Positions 46,418-56,600 of a DNA stretch of 64,000 bases are shown here, in pieces. The notes beneath the pieces were generated by a model that was not told where the DNA came from, did not search any database, and saw nothing but the letters and a program-made list of their open reading frames with translations. This stretch comes from Symsagittifera roscoffensis (lineage: Eukaryota; Xenacoelomorpha; Acoela; Convolutidae), in assembly GCF_963678635.1 (NCBI RefSeq), contig NC_087062.1, forward strand, positions 62,779,253-62,843,252, given 5' to 3'. The translations under genes were made by a program, and so were the position numbers. The stretch's first letter is position 1. Each line of letters starts with the position of its first letter.

Positions 46418-48066
46418 TCAAGGAAGTTTATGTGTCTCTGAAAGACGCCGTTCAGCCACTGGCCTATTCAAGTGGTTATCATCCGAGGATGAAATCTCCG
46501 GGAGGCAATCTTCCATCATTCTTGCTACGTCAAGCACTTTCATGGGCAGCACACTTCTCTGTTGGATTTGCCTGATTATCTCGTTGATATTTCGCACTCT
46601 TTCATTCATCTCCCTCGCGTTCTGGTCGGCCATCATGTTGTAGGTGACGGTACAGATGGTGAGAACTGCTGGCTCCAGGTAAATTCTTAGAACTCAAGAA
46701 TGCAACTCACTTTGTCTTGTAGCCTCATCATTTTTCTTGACTCGCCCCCGGACACGTCGTTGGTTCCCATCATCAGTGTTACCGTGTATGTTTTCACCAT
46801 CTCCAGCATCTCTAGGGACGCCAACATCTGGGGCATCGCTGCGCCGGAGAAACTCAAGACTCCCACTTGCCAATGGGCCGGGACCCTAGTCAAGACCCGG
46901 ACGAGACTGTCCTCTATGATCAAGTGCACTGTGCCTTCGGGTTGTTTCGGCTGTACGAAATACTCTGCCCAAGTGGCGTCATGAAAGGCATCTCTTCTCT
47001 CTCGTTGCGCTGCCATCCAGTCCTCTCGATTATGTCGGTGGTATACGCCGTAAGTATTTTTCTTGTAGCTTGAGATCACGAAGCTCCTCACTGGATGTTC
47101 ACTCCAGGTGGTTGGTCGCTGCTCACGATCTGCATTCTCAAGAGCCCTCGCCTGCAATCTCTCCTGCAACTCCCTGAGGCGTGATGTCCCCGTCCGAGTC
47201 TGACTGCCGCTGGTCGAGCTGGACTTCAGTCCTGGCAGCGCAATGTCCAATAGTGGTCTGATTCGACTCGCCTCTAGATTCCTCATGGAAGGGACGGGCT
47301 CAAGTGGTGTCCATGCCTCCAGGCCTTCGTTCATGTGCTCTTGAGTTACGCGGTCTAGGTTGAAGCGGCCGCTCGATCTGGGTGGTTCATTTACCTCCAT
47401 CCTTGACTCTGGTCTCGATCTCGTCACTACTGGCTCAGTTGTCGTCCTCTTTTTCTCCTTACTACTCGCGACTGCTTGCTGCCTCCTTTGTAGTCGTTCT
47501 GATTCTGACTTTATCTGATCACAATTTGCTAAACTTTCTTGTTGTCTCTGCTCTTGCTCCCGCACTGCCCGCCTTGTCTCATTCAAGTATTGCCTGGTCG
47601 CGGTCAAGCTTGGCTTGATCCCTATCAAAAACCGCTTGGTCCCTATCCAGATTGGCCTTGTCCCGTTCCCTTTGGGCCCTTTCTAACTCTCTCTTCATGC
47701 TGCTCAGATCTCGATATGAATCTTCCGTTTGTTTTGAACGGAACATCGATGGTGGTTTGCTGGTGGATTCAAGCCAGGATTCCTCGCAAGATCAAATCCT
47801 CTGACGCGTCCATCCACAAGCCAGGATAGCCGCCTGGTCTGCTCCTGATTGGAGATTCCATCCGAGGTGTAACCCACCATTAACACGGCTTCAGTCGCTG
47901 ACTCCCTGCACTCGCCTCGCGCCTCCAGTTGCAGGATGGCATTGAGCATAATCGCGAGCCTCTCATCCACTTGCGTGTAGTTGAGGTCTCTCAAGCACTT
48001 GTATAACTCGTCGAGTGCGGGTTTTCTGAACGCTGCTGGCACAAAATTCCAGAATCGATCTGCCAT
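46418..48066 (-). pseudogene. Coiled-coil plus SGNH-hydrolase protein of element A
   Basis: The first 120 codons (MADRFWNFVP...) have no match I recall. After a shift near 47710 comes a repeated pentapeptide-like DRDQA(V/K)... coiled coil, then a Gln/Arg-rich helix, an unstructured Ser/Thr/Arg region, and a C-terminal SGNH hydrolase. The hydrolase has HLIIEDSLVRVLTR (nucleophile Ser block), TLMMGTNDVSGGE (block III Asn), LTICTVTYNMMAD and DDNHLNRP (His block). The triad residues appear present, so a serine hydrolase or esterase activity is plausible. Frameshifts near 47640 and 46690 break the frame. Confidence 0.6.
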
Positions 48067-48531
48067 TGCTGCTTTTCTTTATTGCACGAGATCTCACAAA
48101 CCACCAACTCAAGATTTACCATACCTAATCAACATCAAGAAGTACCTTTCCTAGATTAATACTCAAGGAGTACCTTTCCCAGATTAATACTCCAGAAAAA
48201 TTTTTCTCTGGCACAACCAATGAAGAACTATTTAAAGGTTTCATCTTTTTCTCGTTCGACCAACTGTGATTTAGTTGCCGATTCAGTTTTCAAATCAATC
48301 TGAAAATATAATTCAACTTTAAACCAAGATTTTTCCCACTCGTGTATAGCCTAGACCTCCCCCTTAAAACCTTTAAAACATTATCCTAACAACTTCATTA
48401 AAATGATTCAATTGAGACGTTAAAAACAGGCAGATTTATCTTATGTTTTAGCGTCATCAATCCTTTATAAGATTCAATTGTCATGCCAATCACATTAAAA
48501 CTCATCTACCTGACTCGTGTTCCCCTTTTAC

Positions 48532-49443
48532 TTAGCTCAAGACCCTTGTTTCCCCTAACTCAAGACCCTCACGTCCCTCCGAAGCTCTGGCGATAGTCAC
48601 GTAATACTTCTTGTGTAGATATACCAATTTTTCCGTTTCCGCAAAGACCACGTGTAGGATAGCGTATAGCTCCCTAGAGTTCAATCTGCCTCTGTTCGGA
48701 TCGTAGACCGGCATTGAAACCTCTCGTATCCCTCTTTCGACCAGGAAGTCCCTCAATCTTGTTAGTGCCAATACCACATGCTCGGGGTCTATCATGTTTC
48801 TCTCACTGACTCTCGTTACCAAAAAGCACAGGTATTTACCGGGAGCTTGTGAAACTGAAGGAGGGAGTGCTGCCATTCCCCCAACCCTGGTCTCTACCTG
48901 AACAGAAACTCCACGTTCTGGTATTCTCTTTTGAAGTCGGCTTCCAGTCTAGTATTGAAGCTCATGTCCGCTGTTATGCAGATCGCGCTGGTCTTGTCTG
49001 ACAAGATGAACTCACTGTCTTTCCGTGATCAGGATGTTATCCGAATACTCATTCGAAATCTCGAACTTAATCACGAAAATTCTTCCAATGGTAGGCTCAG
49101 TCCCCTCCTGGTCCAGCTCCAGGCCGTTGGCGTCTCTCACTTCCCTGACCTTCTTTATCATTAAATTATCGATGTGGGTAAATCCTACCCCCACTCCCCG
49201 GACAAAATTATTTATCGACGTCCATGTCGATGGTACGTGGCTCAAGTTATCCGGTGGTATTTCCAGTGGCCGATCAGTGGCTGTCCATCCGAACAACAGG
49301 TTTTCTGTTTTGCAGATGCGTCGAATTGTGCTTTGTGCCTCCTTCTCGGCAGCCTCAAGATTGTGCATCCACTCCAGTATCCTCAGGTTTGTGTTTTCTC
49401 TTCTTTCAATCTCGAGTGCTGATTGTCGTTTATGATCTGCCAT
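48532..49443 (-). pseudogene. Macrodomain protein (TARG1/ALC1-like fold) of element A
   Basis: An N-terminal part of ~130 residues with a helical EIERREN...LEAAEKEAQ stretch is followed by a macro-type domain read across two small shifts near 49015 and 48910. The domain carries SDKTSAICITADMS, LEADFKREY, VGGMAAL, GKYLCFLVTR, LRDFLVERGIREVSMP and ELYAILHVVF, in the same order as the TARG1 (OARD1) macrodomain. The ligand loops differ: the GAG loop reads MSFNTRL, and the loop holding the TARG1 catalytic Asp reads DPNRGRL. It may not bind or cleave ADP-ribose. The rest of the fold looks preserved. Confidence 0.65.
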
Positions 49444-49755
49444 TCCTCATTGGCTACCAGCTCACCCACGTTCAGCAACTCTTCTCCTATCTCGTCAGGC
49501 TGTATCTTGTCAATCAAGATGTCATCACTTTACCTGTTGTATCTCATGCCTGTCTTCTTACGCCCACCTTTTCTGGTTTCTTTTGTCAATTGTAAGTCTG
49601 GTTCCGTCCATTTTGGTACCTAGTTTTGCTCTGGATCATTCCAATCTTCCTCGGCCAAAAACACTTCGTCCGATTATACCTCTATTTTTTCGTTGCCATC
49701 CAAGCTCAAATTCTCGTTGCCATCATTCTTCTCTCTAGTGCCTTTCCCGTTCACC

Positions 49756-50070
49756 TCACATGCTGGTTCTACCAGTAAATACTCGAGTCCTTCCATGTTT
49801 TGTGGTACGCACCAATCTTCCGGTGATGGGTTTCAGTAGATTTTCGTAGTGCGACGCACGCCCTGTACTCAAGCGATAGAACCGACCCTGCTGGTGCACT
49901 TCCGTTATCATGAACGGCCCTCTCCATTTCTTCAATACCTTTTTTGTCCCTTTTGGCGGTATGATGTTCTGGAACACCCAGACGTATTGTCCCACAGCAT
50001 ACGGCTTCGCTTGAAGTATTTTTATTGTACTTCTTCCGCTGCCTCAACTGTGCCTGTGCTGTGTTTAAAA
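49756..50070 (-). pseudogene. Integrase C-terminal (GPY/F) remnant of element A
   Basis: The frame encodes AQLRQRKKYNKNT, then after a 1-base shift VGQYVWVFQNIIPPKG, LKKWRGPFMITEVHQ and YRLSTGRASHYENLLKP. This is the GPY/F module of Ty3/Gypsy integrases, which binds DNA and sometimes chromatin. The catalytic core and zinc finger are missing, so the pol gene was lost by deletion. It is followed by the macrodomain frame. Confidence 0.75.
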
Positions 50071-50362
50071 ATTAAGGTTTGATCCACTTGATCTGAAAGT
50101 CAAAGCCACTGTCTTTTTTGTATTTTATATCGTTTTTTGTTCCTATTTTAATTTTTTTTTTGGTTTTTTGTTTCACTTTTTGTCTTTTACTCGTTTTTTG
50201 TCCCCCTATTGGCCCCAATTACAGGGTTAGCTAGGCCTCGTTCCGGAAAGCGCTCCGGGAGTTTTTTTCGAGTTTTCTAAAAAAACCCGAAGCTGCGTCA
50301 AGTGGGTTCGATCCCGTAGTCATGATGTCGTAAAAACACCCAGGAGCGCCATAAAAACACTA
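50071..50362. other. Element A leader
   Basis: A T-rich stretch in plus sense (A-rich in element sense), with a candidate primer-binding site TGGCGCTCCTGGG read on the minus strand near 50352-50340. No coding is seen. Confidence 0.45.
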
Positions 50363-51063
50363 GGTAACAGTCGCCTACTTAAATCACATATGAGGTTAGA
50401 GAAAATAGGCCCTATAACCATTGGCTGAAAATTCAGGGACACTATCTTTTGTGTTTTTCTACCTCAAACGGTCGGAGCCAATTCGGTTCACTTGCGACAT
50501 GAGACTACAAACCGCGTTACGGCTTAAAGGCTACTACCAAAATGCCCCCCCCCACTCTAAAAAACAAAAACGCCCTCATGCTCAGGTCTCAAAATAACCA
50601 AAACACACAAACGCCGTTAATAAGCAACTCTAGAACAAATCCGCTAATCAAGTTTAACTCAAGAAGTTTGTAATGAACAAGCTTTAACTCAAGACACAAT
50701 TTTTCTGTTCGGACCATTGGGCAGCTTCAGCTGTCCACCTTTCCACCGAAGGATCACTCTGGTCCACTCGATCTTCTTTGTTTGTTCCCGTCTTGATTTA
50801 TTCCTTCTCTAAGAATAAGACAGCTCTAATCTCGTTCGATTTATACGGCGAAATTGCGAATAGCATTTTCACGCTTCTATTTTTTGGACTAACTTCCCGC
50901 GATTGTAGTTCGATTCTTCTGATCTTAATTTCTCGTACTTTCAGTTGTCGCGAGAAGCTTGAGCATAACAGGCTCAATTCGAATTTTTGAAAAATTGCAT
51001 TTCACCCTAAAATCAAGATTTAAAGTTGCTCAAGGTCAAACTTCGAAATATGACCCACTGGCA
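50363..51063 (-). repeat. Element A 5' LTR (right copy)
   Basis: About 701 bp, matching the left copy from GTAACAGTCGCCTACTTAA through ACTTCGAAATATGAC to ACTGGCA. This copy is uninterrupted. The inner edge has one mismatch to the consensus end (GG for TG in plus sense). Confidence 0.75.
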
Positions 51064-51071
51064 CAGAAAAT

Positions 51072-52330
51072 TACCCTACCGGAAAGTAAAGATAGTACTG
51101 TTAAATAAGATTTTATTAGATATATTTCACAGCTCTTGAACGCTACGGATAAGAAGCAAAACAAGTGCTGGCAGTGAAAAAGAATCTTCTTCAGCGAGGA
51201 CTGAAAATGAGAAAAAGTCTATTGTTAGACTCAATAACTGAGAGTTTTTAAAAAATTTAGGTCTCTGGCCATGTCATGAGATTGTTGTTGTTGTTGCTCT
51301 ATGTTAGTCAAAGGTTTCAGGAAGGCTTTCGACCACTTTGTCGGGGTTATTCCAGAGGTCTTCTACGGTACACTTTACGACCTTCTTGAAGCAGTTGAAT
51401 AAATGGAAAGTGTTTTCGATGTGTATGTTGCATTTCGGGCACAGATTTTGATGTTCGTTGGGATGGAGTCTATTTCTGGTTTCTGAGAGCTTCCAGCTAA
51501 AGCCAGAACTGAGCTGGCTGAAGACTCGGCGTTGGCTTCGAGTGATTTCTTCTTCTTTTGGACTGATGTCGGGGGGTCGTCTGCCGAGAACTCTGTTGTG
51601 AGGGTTTCTGGCGATTTCTTTATGTACGGCGCCGGTATGCAAGGCTTTCAGTGTCTTTGAAATGTTCTTTCAGGTTCGTTTCTACAGTTTCTTCGACGCT
51701 GGCCTGGAGCGTCTGCTTCATCTTACTGTCGCTCTCGCTCGGTCGATGTAGCCAGATCCAGTGACACGGATGGGAAGGCTCGTAGCAGAGAGCATAGTAC
51801 TGACGGTTTAGCAGATGATGGAGCCTTTAGCTTTGCGGAGAGCAGCGTTCTGAACCACTTGTAGTTTCTTCCGATTAGTTGGTTTGACCAGTGAGCTCCA
51901 TGCTGGGGCCACATAATCCGTGCAGGACCGGCCTACTGCCCGGTACGTGAGAAGGAGCTCTTCCTTGTCCAGACCCCAGTCTCAGCCGGAGAGCGCGCTG
52001 AGGGCGTTGTTCGTCTTACTTACTTTCTTCTGTACGTCACTGGCATGCGCATTGAACGAAAACAAAGCCTCCTACTTCAAGCCGAGGATCTCTGAAATGC
52101 GTTTTAGGCGGAGATGTCATGAGCTTCTGATGTCATGAGCCTAATTTAATAACAACACTGCTTCTACTACTAAAAAACTATATTTCACTTTACAGCAACA
52201 ACATTTACAAATAGTTTTGAAAATATTCATGAGCAAGTATAGACTATGAACGTGTGTTGTCCGGTACGTTCCTGGCCTTGTTGATCTCGCACGCTTAACA
52301 GAGACAAAGAAAGAAGTAGATACAGGGTTC
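51072..52330 (-). mobile_element. LINE 3' part, copy 1 (post-RT coding and 3' UTR)
   Basis: Reading leftward it has FSFNAHASDVQKKVSKTNNA, then SSLVKPTNRKKLQ-type and a zinc-type CPKCNIHIENTFHLFNC near 51437-51387, followed by a stop and 3' UTR. These belong to the region after the RT of jockey/CR1-like LINEs. It is the same stretch as 62434-63735 with an ~80 bp deletion near 51810. No RT lies on the right side, so it is truncated. Confidence 0.65.
51304..51642 (-). pseudogene. LINE post-RT C-terminal frame, copy 1
   Basis: 112 codons with HNRVLGRRPP, a Trp/Leu helix, and LCPKCNIHIENTFHLFNC, a CCHC-like finger common at the C-terminus of LINE ORF2 proteins. The frame upstream is broken. Confidence 0.6.
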
Positions 52331-52501
52331 ATTGATATCGAAAGAAGGAAAATGTGTCAAGAACAGGTTTTCATGAGCCAGGTTTAAATTTTTGGTGACT
52401 GAATTAAGTCGATCGACCCAGATTTAGTAGTATAATTGGCAAGAAGAACGATTATACAAAAAAAGTTGACTAGCTACTTTATCTCGGGGTCTTTTTGACG
52501 C

Positions 52502-52807
52502 TGTGGTGTGGCGTAGTTTAACAGTATTGTTATGACGTCATTATTGTATTACTATCTGTGCTAGTTATCCGTGCTAATCTCGCCTTTTGGTTATCAAGGT
52601 CGCTACCGACCTGCCAATCCTTTCTCTATTTCTCATCAACTGCTCTCACTCACTCTGTCTGAATTTATGAAAGACTTAATTTGAACCTTAAAATTATGTC
52701 ATGACATTATTTATATAACTTACTTTATCTGTCTATTTGCATTCTTATTAATGATTAAACAAGGAGAATTGAGTCTTGTTTAAACTAGTATTCCTCGAGA
52801 ATTCACA
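52502..52807 (+). repeat. Element B 5' LTR
   Basis: Starts TGTGGTGTGGCG. The end is placed at the CA of ATTCACA because a PBS-like TGGCGCAGCCAG follows directly. The right LTR only supports the first ~196 bases. Confidence 0.7.
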
Positions 52808-53650
52808 TGGCGCAGCCAGCAGTTTCGATCTCGGAGGATCGGACTGACCTGTTAGGTGTACCCGTATTCTGTCATAAACCAACAGCGGATCCACCCAGTA
52901 GCTGGGATTCTTGGATAGGCCAATTCAACTTAGCAATCACCCTAAGAGAAAGGTGCGATCCACGTGAACCATTGAAACGTCCGGGTGTGGTACACGATGA
53001 TCCTGTCCCGAAACCAGAACCTGTGGGGGTGGATGAGGATGCGGTTGCAATTGCGAATCGTCTTGCAAGAAACGAGGCAGCTGTACGTAGAGTGACGGAA
53101 ATGAATGAGGAACGCCGGGTAAAAGGTCCCAGGAGTAGCACCAGGAGTATTCTACTATGAAGTTGAGCAACGAATTAAATCTCGATTATTCTTTTCGCTT
53201 GGCTCAGAAGGGAGGAAAAAATTCCTCCAAAGTTATCTACATGCAGATCTCAGTGCAATATCATTTCAAGAATTTCATGAATTTTGTGTACTTCTTTTGA
53301 AGAAGGAGAAAAATTACATTATTGAACGACTGCAAACGTACAACGCCGTACATTCCGATCGAGAAGCATTTTATCTGAGATTGGCGGGCCAAGCCGCCCT
53401 ATGTGGTTGGACAATTGATCAAGAAAAAGAAGTCGTAAGAGATATTTTCATTGCCAAGATGAGATATAAAGATATTCAGAGAGAATTGTGTATCCGCCCA
53501 GGCACCACCCCAGAAGAGACGCTGAAGTCAGCGTTACTGCAGGAAAAAGGGGCACAAACCGCCACTGATTTGCAAAAGCAACTTGGAAGTGCGGCTTCGA
53601 TGGGCAGTTTTTCCCAATCAGGAGTCAGTCGGGTCAAAACACTCGCATAA
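52807..53650 (+). pseudogene. Element B gag, frameshifted
   Basis: The ATG at 52807 opens 118 codons with WDSWIGQFNLAI, a start like mag-type gag. A shift near 53127 moves to the next frame, which continues through the capsid-like region (FFSLGSEGRKKFL, RLQTYNAVHSDREAFYLRL) up to a stop at 53648-53650. The nucleocapsid zinc knuckles are read in the pol frame. At least the first shift is probably a mutation. Confidence 0.65.
52808..52822 (+). other. Primer-binding-like site of element B
   Basis: TGGCGCAGCCAGCAG directly follows the presumed LTR end. It starts with TGG as expected for pairing with a tRNA 3' CCA; the tRNA is not identified. Confidence 0.5.
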
Positions 53651-56600
53651 AACAGGAACCCACCTTCTCTGTCCAAGGGAAGAAACTGTCTGATAGAATC
53701 AATCGGGCCCAGAACAATAAGTCAAAGGGGACCAACGAGAAAGCGAAATTATGTTATTTTTGTGGTAACAAATTTTCAGCAAATCACAAGCAAAGTTGTC
53801 CAGCTAGAAATGTGACTTGTAGAAATTGCAGTAAGAAGGGTCACTTTGCAAAGTGCTGTAATTCCAAAAACGTGGCGAATGTGGAAGCTGAGTCAGATGA
53901 AACGGTGGAAGAAAATTGTAATTTCATCACATCTGATAGTGAGTCGGAATTTGCTGTTCTGTCAGTGACGGCAGGAGATTCGAGCCGCTCCATTGCGTCA
54001 GTTAAGAAGTTGGAGGTGGTAAAGGCTGCTACGGGCAAGTTACGTTCTATCCAGATAACACTGCGTTGTGGGAAGACGTTCTTCAAAGCAACGGTGGACA
54101 CTGGAAGCCCTGCTTCTTTCGTGATTAAGAAAACAGCAGACTATATTGTGAATTCTGTTCCATCAGCCAAGTTCTTTAGTATTCAGGAACGCCCAATCGA
54201 CACAGTATATGTTGATTATAATCGGAAAAGAATTGATTTGATGGGTACACTGATCCTAGATGTGTCATCCTTGGGCTGGTATGTAAAGTCTGCAAAATTC
54301 CTCATTTCAGAAAATCGCACACGATGTTTATTAGGTTTGGACTTGCAGTCCCAATTGGGGGTGAGAACAACGCAAGTTAGACCAGAACGGTCTCCGGTGG
54401 GTGAAGTGTCCCAGTCAAACCTGAATGTGACGTCTGAGTCCTGGAAAACACACTTCCATCAGAAATTTCATCGTGTATTTTCCAGAGTAGGTAGAGGTAA
54501 GAATCATAAAGTATTCTCTACATTCAAGTCTCCTCTTGTTCCGATTCAGGAGAAAGGAAGAAGGGTTCCCGTGCATATACAAGATAAAGTCGGCCTGGAA
54601 ATTCAAAAGTTAATTCAAGAAGGCCATGTGGTCAAACTTAATAAATGTACAAGCGATCATTTTTTTTCTCCGATCGTAATTACGGCTAAGAAGGATGGTT
54701 CTGTGAAATTAGCTATGGATGCAAAACCCATGAATGATCAAATTCATAAGAACCAATATCAGATGCCGAACTTGTTGGAATTGTTGGATTCGGCGGCTCA
54801 GATAATTACATCGGATAAAAAAGATGATGTTTGGTTCACACCTTTACTTTTAGACTTGAAATATGCATTCAGTCAGATTCCACTCAGTGATGAAGTCAGT
54901 CGTCATTGCAACTTTAATATCGTCTGTGGAGATCAAACTTGCATGTATCGGTTTAAAACTGGGTTTTATGGGTCAACGGATATGCCGAAAGAATTCCAAA
55001 AAGCAATGGACAATACTCTCCAGGGTTTATCGGGAGTTTTCTGTTTCCTGGACGATATTTTGATAGTTTCGAAAGGATTAATCAGGGATCACAATATTCT
55101 TTTAGACAAAGTGTTAACTCGTTTGGATGAAAAAGGTTTCGCTTTGAAATTGTCGAAATGTGATTTTTCAATGAATCAATAATCTTGGTTGGGTTACGAC
55201 ATTGATTCAGAGGGCTATAGGCCAAAACGTTCTAAAATTGATGCAGTGTTAGCTTTGGAGCCTCCTAAGTCGCTCAAGCAACTTCGTTCTTTCATGGGCA
55301 TACTCAACCACTTACAACGATTTTTGCCGAATCTTCAGGTCCATTGGGACCAGTTACGCCCTTCCTTGAAAGCGGGTAATAAAAGCAAGTTTGTGTGGGG
55401 GGAGTGCCAACAAACTGCCTTCACGAATTTTTTGCAATTGATAGCGAATATCACAAAGATGTATCATTATGACCAAGGTCGGAATTCGCGATTAAAATGT
55501 GACGCTAGTCATAGTGGTTTGGATGCCGCGTTAGAACAGGAGATAGAAAGTGATGTTTGGGTTCCTATTGCTTTCGCGTCACCCTTTCTCAATGATCAGG
55601 AAAAGAAGTATAGCACTAATGAGCTGGAGCTTCTAGCAATTGTGTGGTCATGTGAGCACTTTCGCATTTACTTGTTGGGAAATCATTTTGTGGTTCTAAC
55701 GGACCATAAAGCCATTATTTCGGCGTTAAAAACCAATAGAGGCAATAAGAATCATCAATCTCGACTAACCAGATGGGCTGACAGATTATTTCCATTTGAT
55801 TTCGATGTTTTCCACATTTCCGGATGTAAATTGGGTAATGTGGATTATTTATCTCGTTTCCCAACATTCGAAGCGCCACGACTAAGCAGTTTTGATGAAC
55901 AATATGTGGTCAAATGTATTATTCGATTCTTTGATGCGTGCGATTATCTGGATGAATATGCTAGGGATGGTTCCTTATCAGAAGTATCAACTGATATTCC
56001 GAAAAACAGCCAAAATTACATCTTATCTGAGTCGATAAATCTAATTGAATCATTGGATTTTGGTCAACCTCGGGCAAATTGTCCCGCTCGGTGTAATACA
56101 TTAACTTCATCGAATGATTTTGGAAGCTTGTCGGTAGAGGGCGTCGTAATTCATGACGTTCCAGCTCGTTCATTTCGCATAAAATCGGTAGAGTGCGACG
56201 GAAATTTTACCAGTGGCTATACCGATTTATTACAGCAATCCGATGCCTCTGTCACTTCTCCGCTAGAGGTTGTTCATTTTGCTGGTTTAAAAACTAGCCA
56301 ATCAGCATTAAGCTGGATCATGCAAGCTTTTGTCACTTTCTCAGCATGGATTACAAATTATCTGACAATCTTGATTTCAGTGTGGGTTTTCAGTATAGCC
56401 GTTAATAATTGCGTGTTATTATCATCGTTCGCGGGCCTTTTTGACTTTGTTTCAGCTTATTGGTTTTGTTGTTGTGTAGTCGTATTATTGGGCGCTTTTC
56501 ATTTTCAGACTGAGATGGACCCTATTGCAAATAACTCCAACGACAGTTTTGAGCAGTTACTCAATCAGTATCTCCCGATTAACCAACATTGGTTTGCGTC

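Larger units (their letters stand above)
36676..51063 (-). mobile_element. Element A: 14.4 kb LTR retroelement with macrodomain and SGNH genes
   Basis: Direct repeats of ~700 bp bound the element: 50363-51063, and 36676-38334 with an insertion. On the minus strand they read TGCCAG...TTACA (TTACC in the right copy), so the 5' LTR is on the right. A purine-rich PPT-like stretch (GGAGAGTGGG) directly precedes the left LTR, and a PBS-like TGGCGCTCCTGGG lies 10 bases inside the right one. The flanks aagaa (36671-36675) and cagaa (51064-51068) suggest a 5 bp duplication with one change. Internally only the integrase C-terminus of pol remains, then ~10 kb of unusual proteins in short frames broken by stops and indels. 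Base composition is clearly more GC-rich than the host. Gag, protease, RT and RNase H are absent, so it cannot move on its own. Confidence 0.7.

Noticed and set aside
42392-47829. Many plus-strand open frames over element A
   Set aside because: They mirror the GC-rich minus-strand coding, show no motifs, and are shadows.
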